IMG/VR virus record: IMGVR_UViG_3300044960_000107 | Location: 1 to 54,151 of that record | Length of the DNA stretch: 54,151 bases | Strand: one strand, 5' to 3' | DNA from: a virus | Part shown: piece after piece, positions 16,189 through 23,889 of the stretch | Layout of the letters: each line of letters begins with the position of its first letter | Numbering within the stretch: position 1 is the first letter of the stretch | The notes under the pieces: generated by a model | Seen by the model: only the letters and a program-made list of their open reading frames with translations | The model's database searches: none | Told to the model about the DNA's origin: nothing | Translations under genes and position numbers: made by a program

Positions 16189-17477
16189 CGGATCAGTTCG
16201 GAGAGCGCCTTGGCGTATCGCTCGCTGTGCCCGTTGCCGTTACCGTTGAGACCGAGCTTCTCGCGGAGGACGTCCTCGAGCGATTCCTCGTCTTGCTCGG
16301 GTTCCTCGGACAGAAGCGGGAGGTCTTCGAGCTCACGAACTTCATTGACGAGGAGGAACTTCTTGTCGATGCCAATGGCGTATGCCTCGTAGCGGGTCTT
16401 CGTGTCGCCACGGAGGAGTGCGGAGACGTTGAACTGTGGATAGATGTCGCGGTCGCCTTCCTTGTTGAACAGCCGCTTCTTGAGCGTCGATTCGATGCGG
16501 ACGAGCCAGGGCCGAAGGCTGTGGACGACGAAGTCGATGGCCTGCTGCTCGACGCTGGCGTAGGAGACGGAGCCGGCCTCGAGGTCGGCGAGCATGTAGG
16601 GCGGGACGCGGAAGATGCGGGCGACTTCGCGGACGCCGAACTTGCGGGTCTCGATGAACTGGGCGTCGCCCGGGGGAATGCCGACGGTCTTGATGTCGGC
16701 GCCGGCCGTGAGGATGCCGAGCAGGTGAGACTTCTTGAGGCCCTTGTGAGCCGAGTCCCAGGCGGCCTTGAACTCCCGCTGCTGCTCGGCGTCCATGACG
16801 CCGGGCCAAGTGACTACGGTGCCGGGTCGAGCGTCGTTCGCGAAGAACCGACCACCGTACTCCTCGGCAGCGATCGCGACACCGAGGGCCTGGCGGGCTA
16901 CCATGATCCGGCTGAGACCGACGTCGCCGCAGGTGCGGAAGCCCTTGAAGTGGATGACCTGATCGGCGGTGAGGCTGTGATCGCGCCCGTTAGGCAGTCT
17001 GGTGATGTAGACGAGCTTGCTGCCGTCGGGGCTGCGGAGCGGCTTGGTACAGGAGGGACTGAGCGGCCAGAGCTCGACGTCGCCGGCCCCGTTGCGGGGG
17101 AAGACGTACCAGTAGGAGTTGCCCCAGAGGGCGACCTGAGAGACGATCATCTCCCACATCTCGAATGAGGTGAGCTCGGGGTTTGGCTCGAGGTTGAGTA
17201 GGTCCCAGCGGGGGTCGTTGCGGAGCTTCTCGCGGCCCTGGTCGGTGCGCTTGTAGATCGGGCAGGGCAGGCCGGCGACGGAGTCGGAGAGGATGCCTAC
17301 CGCGGCAAGCACGGCGGTCATGCGAAGCGACTTCTCAGGGGTGACGCTGATGCCAGCATCGGTCAGGATGGACGTGCCGTCGTCCATCTGCGTCAGCGCG
17401 ATCTTCAGGTCGACGCTGGGGTTCTCGAGCGAATCACGCTTCTCGTCGAGTCGGAGGATGCGGCGCACGAGTCCCAT
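16182..17477 (-). CDS. Portal protein
   Basis: 431 residues. Motifs of the HK97-type portal: VAACVG-like opening (TAVLAAVGILSDSVAGLPCPIYKR), a VYITRLPNGRDH segment, HFKGF, and EYGGRFFANDARPG followed by the RIFRVPPYMLAD segment. It forms the dodecameric DNA entry ring. Lies after the RNA cluster; the start has a GATAGGCGC box 4 nt upstream. Confidence 0.93.
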   Translation of the reverse strand: MGLVRRILRLDEKRDSLENPSVDLKIALTQMDDGTSILTDAGISVTPEKSLRMTAVLAAVGILSDSVAGLPCPIYKRTDQGREKLRNDPRWDLLNLEPNPELTSFEMWEMIVSQVALWGNSYWYVFPRNGAGDVELWPLSPSCTKPLRSPDGSKLVYITRLPNGRDHSLTADQVIHFKGFRTCGDVGLSRIMVARQALGVAIAAEEYGGRFFANDARPGTVVTWPGVMDAEQQREFKAAWDSAHKGLKKSHLLGILTAGADIKTVGIPPGDAQFIETRKFGVREVARIFRVPPYMLADLEAGSVSYASVEQQAIDFVVHSLRPWLVRIESTLKKRLFNKEGDRDIYPQFNVSALLRGDTKTRYEAYAIGIDKKFLLVNEVRELEDLPLLSEEPEQDEESLEDVLREKLGLNGNGNGHSERYAKALSELIRR

Positions 17478-17481
17478 CGGT

Positions 17482-17492
17482 GCGCCTATCGG
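17482..17492 (-). promoter_or_regulatory. Start-associated box (SAS-like) before the portal
   Basis: CCGATAGGCGC on the minus strand, 4 nt before the portal ATG and about 10 nt downstream of the tRNA-Gln gene. The placement directly after an RNA gene means it cannot be explained as an upstream gene's last codons. Confidence 0.65.
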
Positions 17493-17501
17493 GCGCTGCG
17501 A

Positions 17502-17573
17502 TTCGGGGGCAAGGACTCGAACCCTGATCTCGGCGGCCAGAACGCCGCGTCCTGCCGATTAGACGACCCCCGA
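17502..17573 (-). tRNA. tRNA-Gln (CTG)
   Basis: 72 nt. Acceptor TCGGGGG pairs with CCCCCGA; D arm GTC...GAC with TAATCGGCA loop; anticodon stem CGGCG/CGCCG with loop TTCTGGC (anticodon CTG); T loop TTCGAGT. CCA is not encoded. It starts 1 nt after the end of the tmRNA-like element. Confidence 0.9.
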
Positions 17574-17574
17574 G

Positions 17575-17664
17575 TGGAGCCGGCGGGAATCGAACCCGCG
17601 TCCCTGTCCGACGCTCGAGTGAAACTGGCCCTCGAACGTCTGACAGGCGCACCTCTGCGGCCCC
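17575..17664 (-). ncRNA. tmRNA-like / tRNA-like RNA without D stem
   Basis: 90 nt. Acceptor GGGGCCG pairs with CGGCTCC including a G3-U70 wobble, the alanine identity pair of tRNA-Ala and tmRNA; the next base is A73. The T arm is canonical (GCGGG, TTCGATT, CCCGC). There is no D stem; instead a 10-nt linker leads into a long hairpin, CCTGTC/GACAGG (6 bp), an A-G mismatch, then GACGTTCGAG/CTCGAGCGTC (10 bp with one wobble) and an 11-nt loop. This is the geometry of a tmRNA tRNA-like domain with the P2 stem capped and the message part absent. It directly abuts both tRNA genes. Alternatives: an attP-like remnant of a host ssrA 3' end, or an aberrant tRNA. Confidence 0.6.
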
Positions 17665-17667
17665 AGG

Positions 17668-17736
17668 TAGCGGGCGAGGACTCGAACCTCCTAGCCGGCG
17701 TATGAGACCGGCCGAACCACCTGGCTCTACCCGCCG
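17668..17736 (-). tRNA. tRNA-Met-like (CAT), atypical
   Basis: About 69 nt. Anticodon stem CCGGT/GCCGG with loop CTCATAC gives anticodon CAT. The T arm has GAGG/CCTC with loop TTCGAGT. The acceptor can be drawn as GGCGGGT with GCCCGCT and A73, or shifted by one to give a C1-A72 mismatch as in initiator tRNAs. The D stem is poor (GCC/GGC only) and the molecule is short, so it may be degenerate. Downstream bases ACCT stand where ACCA would be. Confidence 0.6.
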
Positions 17737-17751
17737 CCGACGCTGATCGGC

Positions 17752-19446
17752 TCAGGCCATCGGGATGAACTGCGGGACGGCGACGCGCGCATTCGCCTCG
17801 AGCCTGGCGACGCCCATGACGAGCGCGATGGCGAGATCGACGGGCTTGGTGACGTCCTTCTTGGTGAGGCGGAAGCCGCGGCCGGTGTCCTTGGCGACTG
17901 CGGAACGGATATGGGCGCGCAGGACAGGGTCCCCATCGTGAGCAATGACCTGATCGACGATCGCATTGCGGGCCGCCTCGGTAGCTGGGCACATACGGCT
18001 GTCCTGCTGGGGGAACTCGACGACGACCATTCCCTCGGCCTCGAAATCCTGCGCGGACCGCTCAAAGCGCCAGGGGTCGTAGCCGAACTCGAGCATGCGT
18101 CGGTACTTGCGCCGCTCGTTTCGGACGTCGTTTTCGACGAGGGCGAACTCGACCTTCTCGTCGATGAGCACGTGAGCGGGCGGGGGCGGCTTGTTCGGGT
18201 CGATCGGGCGGACACCCCAGGAGTTCGCCTTCACCACGTAACGGTCACGGCCGTCTATTTGTTGACGAGCGATGGTGATGCGCCCGGCGGTGTCGCGCTT
18301 GAGTCCCATGTCGACGGTGATGACGACCTCGGCCTCGGGGTCGATCTCGACGCCAGGGACCGCGCAGGCGTCCCAGGCGGTGATCGGAAGCCATGACTCC
18401 TCGGCCTCAGTCCAGGCGTTTAGCCGGCGGCGGCGGAAGACGAAGACAGGAAAGCGCTCGAAGTCACGGATGATCGTCTCGGCGCCGATCCAGCTCGCTT
18501 CGTTGACCTGTTTGGCGAGCTCAATCGCGCGGGAGTCAAGCGGCTTCTTGTCGATGACGTGGTCGGCGAGCTTCTCGAGGACGAACTCCTCGTCCTTATC
18601 GTCGAGCTCGGGCACGTAGGCGTAGAGGTCCCTGCGGGCCCCGGGGTCTCCAGCGATGACTCTGACTGCTTGCTGGTAGAGCTCGCCGCAGATGGTGTCC
18701 TCGTTGACGCCTGCGTTGGTGATGTTCAGGGTGAAGGGTTGCTCGCGGGCAACGTCACCGGAGGTGAGGACGTCGTAGAGGTCGCGCTTCGGGTGCCGGT
18801 GGAGTTCGTCGATGATGTTCGCGTGCGGGTTGAGCCCTTCGTGGACGCCGGCGTCTGCGGAGAGGACGCGGTAGACGCTGTTCGTTCGCTCGACGACGAT
18901 GGCGTCTCGCAAGACGCGGACGAAGTCAAGTAGCCGCGGTGAGGCGTTGACGGTCTCCCGGGCTTGGTTGAAGACGATCCGGGCCTGGTCCTTTGCGCTC
19001 GCGGCCGAGTAGACCTCGGCGCCCTCCTCGCCGTCGGCGCAGAGAAAGTAGAGCGCGTGCGCGGAGGCGCCGGTCGACTTGCCGGTCTTCTTGGTGAGCT
19101 GGATGTACGCCTCGCGATAGAGGCGGACGCCTGGCTCAGGATCAAGACGCTTGTACTCGCCGGCGAGTCGCTCGTAGAACAGGGCGGGGTCTCGGGCGCA
19201 GGTCTCGAGGTCGTCCTCGTCGAGCTCGATCCAGTAGTCAGAGTCAGTGCGCAGCATCTCCGACTCGATACGGAGCTGCCACGGTTCAAGGTAGAGCGGC
19301 CGCTTTGCCCAGCGGCCTTTCGTCTGGACGATGTATTCGGCGGCGAACAGCGCGAAGTGGGCGCCGCCCGCGGAGAGCATGAGCGCTGGCTCGAGGTCGC
19401 CGGAGCGTGTGCGGGGAACGCCACGGCGGCATGTGAGCGAGCTCAC
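17752..19446 (-). CDS. Terminase large subunit
   Basis: 564 residues from GTG 19446, overlapping the small-subunit stop (GTGA). The packaging ATPase has a Walker A-like TKKTGKST at 118-125 and Walker B NIIDELH with Asp213/Glu214. The C-terminal RNase H-like nuclease includes ITVDMGLKRD with Asp379. It translocates DNA into the head and cuts concatemers. Confidence 0.95.
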   Translation of the reverse strand: MSSLTCRRGVPRTRSGDLEPALMLSAGGAHFALFAAEYIVQTKGRWAKRPLYLEPWQLRIESEMLRTDSDYWIELDEDDLETCARDPALFYERLAGEYKRLDPEPGVRLYREAYIQLTKKTGKSTGASAHALYFLCADGEEGAEVYSAASAKDQARIVFNQARETVNASPRLLDFVRVLRDAIVVERTNSVYRVLSADAGVHEGLNPHANIIDELHRHPKRDLYDVLTSGDVAREQPFTLNITNAGVNEDTICGELYQQAVRVIAGDPGARRDLYAYVPELDDKDEEFVLEKLADHVIDKKPLDSRAIELAKQVNEASWIGAETIIRDFERFPVFVFRRRRLNAWTEAEESWLPITAWDACAVPGVEIDPEAEVVITVDMGLKRDTAGRITIARQQIDGRDRYVVKANSWGVRPIDPNKPPPPAHVLIDEKVEFALVENDVRNERRKYRRMLEFGYDPWRFERSAQDFEAEGMVVVEFPQQDSRMCPATEAARNAIVDQVIAHDGDPVLRAHIRSAVAKDTGRGFRLTKKDVTKPVDLAIALVMGVARLEANARVAVPQFIPMA

Positions 19447-19943
19447 GTTGCGTCATCGGCGCCAGTGCGCCGCGGGCTCCTTCCGATTCGATCCTGGAGC
19501 TCCTCCTGCATCTTGCGGCCTTCGAGCATGGCGAGGCCGATGCGCGCCCGGGCGACCGGCGTGAGAGCGTAGTGCTCGGCGAAGCGCAGGAACAGGGCGT
19601 GGGCGTTTCTCTCGATCGCAAGCGCGGGGTGCTCGACGATCTGTCCCATCGAGCCGAGGGCGAACATCCCCTCTTGGGCGAGGACACGCCGGGCCTTCTC
19701 GGCTCGCGCCCACTGGGTGCAGAGCGCGATCAGAGCCGGGTAGTCGATGCGGTCGACGAGGTTGACGCGCTCAAGCTCGGCGACGATCGTGTCCCAGAGC
19801 CGATGCCCCTCGGGAGGCACGTCGTCGGGAGGCGCTGGAAGCGAGCCGCGGCCGGCGACGATCACCGGTTCGGGCAGCGGGCGCCGACCGGGGTTGCCCT
19901 CGAGCTTCTTCTGCTCAGTCGGCTTCGGCGGGCGGCCCTTCAT
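19443..19943 (-). CDS. Terminase small subunit, P27 family type
   Basis: 166 residues from ATG 19943. KGRPPKPTEQKKLEGNPGRRPLP-like opening is characteristic of P27-type small terminases, followed by a helical DNA-recognition/oligomerisation region. It overlaps the previous small gene by 29 bp and the large subunit by 4 bp. Confidence 0.88.
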   Translation of the reverse strand: MKGRPPKPTEQKKLEGNPGRRPLPEPVIVAGRGSLPAPPDDVPPEGHRLWDTIVAELERVNLVDRIDYPALIALCTQWARAEKARRVLAQEGMFALGSMGQIVEHPALAIERNAHALFLRFAEHYALTPVARARIGLAMLEGRKMQEELQDRIGRSPRRTGADDAT

Positions 19944-20133
19944 CTCTGGTGAGCTCCCTGAGTCGCTGGTACTGGGCGAGGTTCTCGAGCGCGACCTCGA
20001 GTTTGGCAACGGCGTTCAGGTCGTTGGGCCTGACGCGCTCGCCGTTGCTGATCGCGCGCGCGATGTTCGCCTTGGCGGCGCGCAGGAGCTTCTGCGTCTC
20101 GTCGAGGCGCTTCTTCAGCTCGTCGTCGCTCAT
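19915..20133 (-). CDS. Small helical protein before the terminase genes
   Basis: 72 residues from ATG 20133. Strongly helical and charged (DDELKKRLDETQKLLRAAKA). No family recognised. It begins 16 nt after the 42-bp inverted repeat C and opens the packaging operon, so it might assist DNA recognition; this is only positional. Confidence 0.7.
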   Translation of the reverse strand: MSDDELKKRLDETQKLLRAAKANIARAISNGERVRPNDLNAVAKLEVALENLAQYQRLRELTRDEGPPAEAD

Positions 20134-20149
20134 GCCCTGCCCTTCGGCG

Positions 20150-20191
20150 CATAGACGCTCAGCGCGCACATGCGCGGGTTGGGCACCTATG
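20150..20191. repeat. 42-bp inverted repeat, copy C
   Basis: CATAGACGCTC at 20150-20160 and GCACCTATG at 20183-20191; 42 bp in total. It separates the ABC-ATPase/GNAT gene (its stop TAG is in one arm) from the packaging operon. Confidence 0.8.
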
Positions 20192-21371
20192 CGTCGTCGG
20201 CCTTCGGCGGTCGATAGCGGAACGATGTGACGGCGGCGCGGCGCAGGTCGACGAGCGTGCCGTCGGCGAGGGTGCGCTTGCTGCCCTTCGTTGGCATCCA
20301 CTTCTGGGTCGTGCCCTTCTTACGCCGACGCGCCGCGGTCTGCTGACCGTAGGTGCCCTTCTTGCCCCAGGTCATAGTGTTGAAGCCCTGCTTGGTGACC
20401 ATCTCCCAGCGGGGCGAGCGGGCGAGCGCGCGCACGAGCCCAGGGTGCGCTGTGGTGATGTGGGCGCGCTGGCCCTGGTCGGCGAGTGTCTGTCCTGCCC
20501 AGTCGAGCATGACGGTCGCTATGCCGAGGCCCTGATAGTCGGGGAGAACGACGACCCGGTTGATGTAGTAGATGTTCTTCCGGCGCGGGTGCGGGAATCG
20601 GCGCCACGAGAGCCAGGCGACGGGGTCGTCGCCGACGTAGCCGACGTGGCAGTAGGACCCGTTCGGGAGGCTCGAGCTCAGATAGTGGTGCGGAGCAAAG
20701 GTTCGCCAGACTTCGCGCCCGCACGGATAGACCTCGAGGTCAAGGGCTGGTCGTCGTTGAAGACACCTCCAGGTGAACGCGAGTCCGGCCGGCTCGTAAA
20801 TCCAGTCGGGCTGAAGCCAGTCAATGACGTCGTAGTGGCAGGTGACGGCGACGAACTGCTTGTCCGTCTTCCTGATCGCCTTCTGGATCGCGTGCGAGGC
20901 CACCTTGGCGACCTGACGGTCAACGACGCTCGTGAACTCGTCAATGGCGACGAGGTCTTCGGCCTCGGCGATCGCGCGCGCGACGGTAGCTCTGAACTGC
21001 TCTCCGTTGGAGAGGACATGGTGAGGTCGAACCCAGGCGGGCGGCGATGCGAGCCCAACAGTCGAGAGGAGACTCGTGATCGTCTTCGTGTCGAGCTCCT
21101 CCGGGAAGGCGTCGATGATCCCTTTGTCGGTCGGCCAGTCGAAACGTTCGATGAGGCGATCGCCGAAGACCTCGCGCGCGATGGTGCTCTTGCCGCAGCC
21201 GGAAGGGCCGACGATCAGACCGACCTGCCAGGGGCATTCGTCGAGCGGCATTTCGACGTCCCAGGTGAGCTTCGACTGCTCGGAGGGGGGAACGTCGAAC
21301 ATCGACTCGACCTGGATCACGCGCGGGGTGCGCGCGATAGTCGAGATGCGCTCTACATGAACGCTCGGCAC
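20187..21371 (-). CDS. ABC-type ATPase fused to a GNAT domain (Mom-like DNA modification candidate)
   Basis: About 394 residues from GTG 21371 (the frame is open to 21431). Residues 50-200 are an ABC-class ATPase: Walker A GPSGCGKST (55-63), signature VLSNGEQ (119-125), Walker B DLVAIDEF (139-146) and H-loop His179. Residues about 215-330 form a GNAT domain with HHYLSSSLP and the acetyl-CoA-type loop VVLPDYQGLGI. No membrane partner genes exist, so transport is unlikely. Phage Mu Mom is a GNAT-fold DNA-adenine modifier, so base modification of the phage genome is a reasonable hypothesis. Overlaps the ParB-like gene by 19 bp. Confidence 0.75.
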   Translation of the reverse strand: MPSVHVERISTIARTPRVIQVESMFDVPPSEQSKLTWDVEMPLDECPWQVGLIVGPSGCGKSTIAREVFGDRLIERFDWPTDKGIIDAFPEELDTKTITSLLSTVGLASPPAWVRPHHVLSNGEQFRATVARAIAEAEDLVAIDEFTSVVDRQVAKVASHAIQKAIRKTDKQFVAVTCHYDVIDWLQPDWIYEPAGLAFTWRCLQRRPALDLEVYPCGREVWRTFAPHHYLSSSLPNGSYCHVGYVGDDPVAWLSWRRFPHPRRKNIYYINRVVVLPDYQGLGIATVMLDWAGQTLADQGQRAHITTAHPGLVRALARSPRWEMVTKQGFNTMTWGKKGTYGQQTAARRRKKGTTQKWMPTKGSKRTLADGTLVDLRRAAVTSFRYRPPKADDA

Positions 21372-21937
21372 TCGTAGCCGTCCTCGGTCAGGCGCTCGAG
21401 CAGTTCGCGCTGCTCGACCTCGCTGGTGCATTCGACGAGCACGCCGAAGAAACCGGCGACCTCGTCCTCGTCGGCATCCCCCTCGTCGGGCGGGGCAAAC
21501 TCGGCGAGCAGCTTGTTGACCTCCGTCTCGGCGAGCCCGGTCAGGTCGAGGTCGCGACCGGCATCCTGGAGCTCGCGCAGGAGCTCGCTCAGCTCATCGC
21601 GCTCCCACTCGCCGAATGGGGCGTTGTCTCGGATCGCCCACTCAATCGCCTCCTCGTCCGTCATGCCCTCGGGGACGTAGAAGGTCGGAATCGTCTCCCA
21701 CTCGAGCTCGCGAGCGGCGCGTAGGCGCATGTTGCCGGCGATCACGGTGCCGTCCGATCGGGCGATGATCGGCCGCGCGCGCAGCATCTCCGGGACCTGT
21801 TCGATCGAGCGCATGAGCCGATCTAGCGCGTCCTTGCTGATGGTGCGAGGATTGCGCTCCCACTCGTGAAGGTCGCCGATCTTGGCGTCAACGACCTTCA
21901 GCGAGCGGGAGGATGCGGTCTTAGGAGCTGCTGCCAT
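21353..21937 (-). CDS. ParB-like nuclease-domain protein
   Basis: 194 residues from ATG 21937. LHEWERNPRTISKDALDRLMRSI, then PIIARSDGTVIAGNMRLRAAREL, are the ParB/Srx-type N-terminal motifs. No ParA neighbour exists, so plasmid-type partition is not indicated; stand-alone phage ParB-like proteins next to DNA-modifying enzymes or terminase are common. Overlaps the ASCH gene and the ABC/GNAT gene. Confidence 0.85.
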   Translation of the reverse strand: MAAAPKTASSRSLKVVDAKIGDLHEWERNPRTISKDALDRLMRSIEQVPEMLRARPIIARSDGTVIAGNMRLRAARELEWETIPTFYVPEGMTDEEAIEWAIRDNAPFGEWERDELSELLRELQDAGRDLDLTGLAETEVNKLLAEFAPPDEGDADEDEVAGFFGVLVECTSEVEQRELLERLTEDGYECRAFM

Positions 21938-22340
21938 TGAGTGCGCGGTGGATGCGTCCCTGTATGTCGGACGGGACGTCCCAGAGCTGCCGCGCACCGG
22001 CGCAGGGGATTGGTTCGGGGAGCTCGAGCCGCTTGCCGAGCTGCCAGGCGAAGCGCCCCTTGCGGAAGTCGCCGAGGATGTTCTCGGGCCAGTCGAGCTG
22101 GACATCGTGTGTCCAGTGGACGTCGATCAGCTCGGCAATGCCGATGATCGCGCCAAGGGGGAGCGAGTTGAAGTCGAGGCCGAGCTGTTCGCAGATGTCG
22201 CGGCCTTCCTGCGTGACGCGCTTCCCGGCGTGGATCGCGAGCTTGCCGCGGTAGGTAGTCGACCAGCCTCGCGTCTCGTACTGCTTCATGCCGCGGACGA
22301 GCAGCGTCGCCCACGGCTGGTAGACAGTGAGTGCCTGCAT
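21921..22340 (-). CDS. ASCH-domain protein
   Basis: 139 residues from ATG 22340 (TGATG overlap with the previous stop). LTVYQPWATLLVRGMKQYE, then TRGWSTTYRGKLAIHAGK, matches the ASCH signature of a PUA-like fold that binds RNA or modified nucleotides. The location beside ParB-like and Mom-like genes makes a role with modified bases possible. Confidence 0.85.
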   Translation of the reverse strand: MQALTVYQPWATLLVRGMKQYETRGWSTTYRGKLAIHAGKRVTQEGRDICEQLGLDFNSLPLGAIIGIAELIDVHWTHDVQLDWPENILGDFRKGRFAWQLGKRLELPEPIPCAGARQLWDVPSDIQGRIHRALNGSSS

Positions 22341-22579
22341 CAGTTGACCCGCTCCACTTCGATGTCGAACGGGCCCGTCCACTCGCGCACCCACTCTGGG
22401 GCCGCGGGATCGTTCCGCAGCTCATCGCTCTCGTAGGTGCAGGACTTGTTCCAGCCTGCGGGCAGAGACGCGATCAGCTCGGGCGTCACCTCCCAGGTCG
22501 TCGGCCCCTGCGGGTCGACTTCGATGGCATAGTCGTTCACCCACGCCTGCGGGTGAAACGTGGCGCGATACGTGGGCAC
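22340..22579 (-). CDS. Small protein, unknown
   Basis: 79 residues from GTG 22579, chosen because GAAGGAGGTAAC lies directly before it. Contains HPQAWVNDYAIEVDPQG and WEVTPELIASLP, a compact alpha/beta protein of a type seen in phage and bacterial hypothetical genes. No function assigned. Confidence 0.75.
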   Translation of the reverse strand: MPTYRATFHPQAWVNDYAIEVDPQGPTTWEVTPELIASLPAGWNKSCTYESDELRNDPAAPEWVREWTGPFDIEVERVN

Positions 22580-22601
22580 GTTACCTCCTTCGATTCGTTC
22601 G

Positions 22602-23129
22602 TCATGCGGCCTGGGACGTCGCGCTAGGTGCCGCCTGGCGCGACCGTCGCGCGCGGACGCGGTCGCGCGATCGCTTCCAGGCCGCCTCCCTGCACGGGCG
22701 GCAGCGGCGGCGCCCGTCACGATCGACCATCACGTTGTCGCCAGCGAGTAGGTGCCCGCGGCGGCAGGTGTTCGGCCCGCGCGCGGCCTCGAGGGCGAGG
22801 CTCCAGCGGCCGAAGTGACGGAGGATCGTGCGCGTCGACGGGAGCGCCTTCGAGCGTCTCCAGCTCTGGTAGGTCGGCCAGTGCCCATGCTCGTCCCTCC
22901 AGACGATGATCGCCTCGACGATCGACTCGCGCGTCCAGGCTCGGCCCGGGTCGGGGCGCAGCTCCTCGAGCTTGACGACGAACGAGTCGGGCTTGGAGTG
23001 TCGTCGTGCGATCAGCCGCTCGATCTCCCGTTCGGCCCGCTCGGTGCGAGCCATGCAGTCGCGCACGATGCGGTCGCGCTCGCTTCGGATGAAGTCGCGC
23101 AGCTCAGCCGTGACACGAGGTCGCAGCAT
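22602..23129 (-). CDS. DNA-binding-type protein with C-terminal CxxC-like knuckle
   Basis: 175 residues from ATG 23129 (TGATG overlap). The helical N-terminus is rich in Arg/Glu. The middle (TRESIVEAIIVWRDEHGHWPTY) is a short helical repeat seen in phage and actinobacterial DNA-binding proteins (homeodomain-like). The C-terminus has CRRGH...CRPCREAAW, a zinc-knuckle arrangement common to small HNH-like or DNA-binding proteins, but no HNH triad was found. Confidence 0.7.
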   Translation of the reverse strand: MLRPRVTAELRDFIRSERDRIVRDCMARTERAEREIERLIARRHSKPDSFVVKLEELRPDPGRAWTRESIVEAIIVWRDEHGHWPTYQSWRRSKALPSTRTILRHFGRWSLALEAARGPNTCRRGHLLAGDNVMVDRDGRRRCRPCREAAWKRSRDRVRARRSRQAAPSATSQAA

Positions 23130-23284
23130 CAGGAGACGATCTCCTCCTCGGGCACCCAGACCCATGCGGCCACCCAGGCGCCCTCCTCTGCGAGCGAAAC
23201 AACGGCGTCCTCGTCGATCTGGAGGTCGTCGTTCACCCAGCGAGCGCGTGCGGCTTCGCGAATCTCGAGCTTGCGATCGTCCAT
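23129..23284 (-). CDS. 51-residue acidic protein
   Basis: ATG 23284 with GGAGGAGAAG just upstream, overlapping its neighbours at both ends (TAATG and TGATG). Ends in WVAAWVWVPEEE; acidic, with conserved-looking tryptophans. This type of small protein is frequent in actinophages. No function known. Confidence 0.75.
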   Translation of the reverse strand: MDDRKLEIREAARARWVNDDLQIDEDAVVSLAEEGAWVAAWVWVPEEEIVS

Positions 23285-23427
23285 TACTTCTCCTCCTCCG
23301 GGTCAAGGTGCAGGTAGGCGTAGATCGCGGCCAGGGCGCCTGGGATCGCCCAGACGCCCTCGCCGGTCTTGAGTGCGATCACGAGGCAGAGCAGCCAGGT
23401 GCCCCAGCCGAATGCCTGGACGATCAT
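23284..23427 (-). CDS. 47-residue membrane protein
   Basis: ATG 23427, ATGA overlap with the preceding gene. Two hydrophobic segments (TWLLCLVIALK and AIPGALAAIYAYL) and an acidic tail indicate a small inner-membrane protein. Confidence 0.7.
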   Translation of the reverse strand: MIVQAFGWGTWLLCLVIALKTGEGVWAIPGALAAIYAYLHLDPEEEK

Positions 23428-23663
23428 CGGAGGATCGCTACCGCGAGCTCGAGGGAGCAGCCGGACCGGATGAAGCGATCGGCGTCGTGCCAGTCGATCG
23501 TCGTGCCGGCGAGCTCCTCGGCGAGCTCGAGGTCGTAGCCGAGGCGGACGAACTGCTCGGCGCGCCAGGCGCGCACGCGCTCGTCCTCGTTGCGAGGCTC
23601 GGTGACGAGCGTCTCGACCATCGCCTGCTCATCGGGCTGTAGAGTGGTGGTGTCGTCAGTCAT
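23424..23663 (-). CDS. Small protein, unknown
   Basis: 79 residues from ATG 23663 with GGAGG 7 nt upstream. RVRAWRAEQFVRLGYDLELAEELA followed by DADRFIRSGCSLELAVAIL forms two similar helical hairpins of a kind seen in host proteins lacking a defined function. First gene after the 23688-23715 hairpin. Confidence 0.75.
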   Translation of the reverse strand: MTDDTTTLQPDEQAMVETLVTEPRNEDERVRAWRAEQFVRLGYDLELAEELAGTTIDWHDADRFIRSGCSLELAVAILR

Positions 23664-23687
23664 CGGGCTACCTCCGGTGGCTGGTGG

Positions 23688-23715
23688 AGAGGGGGCGCGG
23701 GATCGCCCCCTCTCG
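23688..23715 (-). terminator. Hairpin terminator
   Basis: GAGAGGGGGC and GCCCCCTCTC form a 10-bp perfect stem with an 8-nt loop. It follows the small Pro/Glu-rich gene and separates two gene groups. Confidence 0.75.
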
Positions 23716-23729
23716 CGTGCTTCAGGGGC

Positions 23730-23879
23730 TAGGCCGGGACCTTCTCCGGCTCGCGCTCGCGCTCGCGCTCGGGCGCGGGCGTCTCGCGGGGCTCGGGTGC
23801 CGGGGTGGGAACCTCGCGGTGGAAGGGGTCCTCGACCGGTTCGTAGATGCGTGCGGGCTGCTCCTTGCCAATGTCCATG
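23730..23879 (-). CDS. 49-residue Pro/Glu/Arg-rich protein
   Basis: ATG 23879 with AAAGGAG upstream. Opens MDIGKEQPARIYEPVEDP, a signature seen in many short actinobacterial proteins, and continues into (RE)-repeats encoded by gagcgc repeats. Function unknown. Confidence 0.75.
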
Positions 23880-23889
23880 ACGTCTCCTT

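Noticed and set aside
15552-17168. 538-codon plus-strand frame opposite protease and portal
   Set aside because: Opposite clear protease and portal genes; reversed-complement codon bias explains it.
20187-21371. ABC transporter
   Set aside because: The ATPase has all ABC motifs but no membrane partner, and the same chain carries a GNAT domain.
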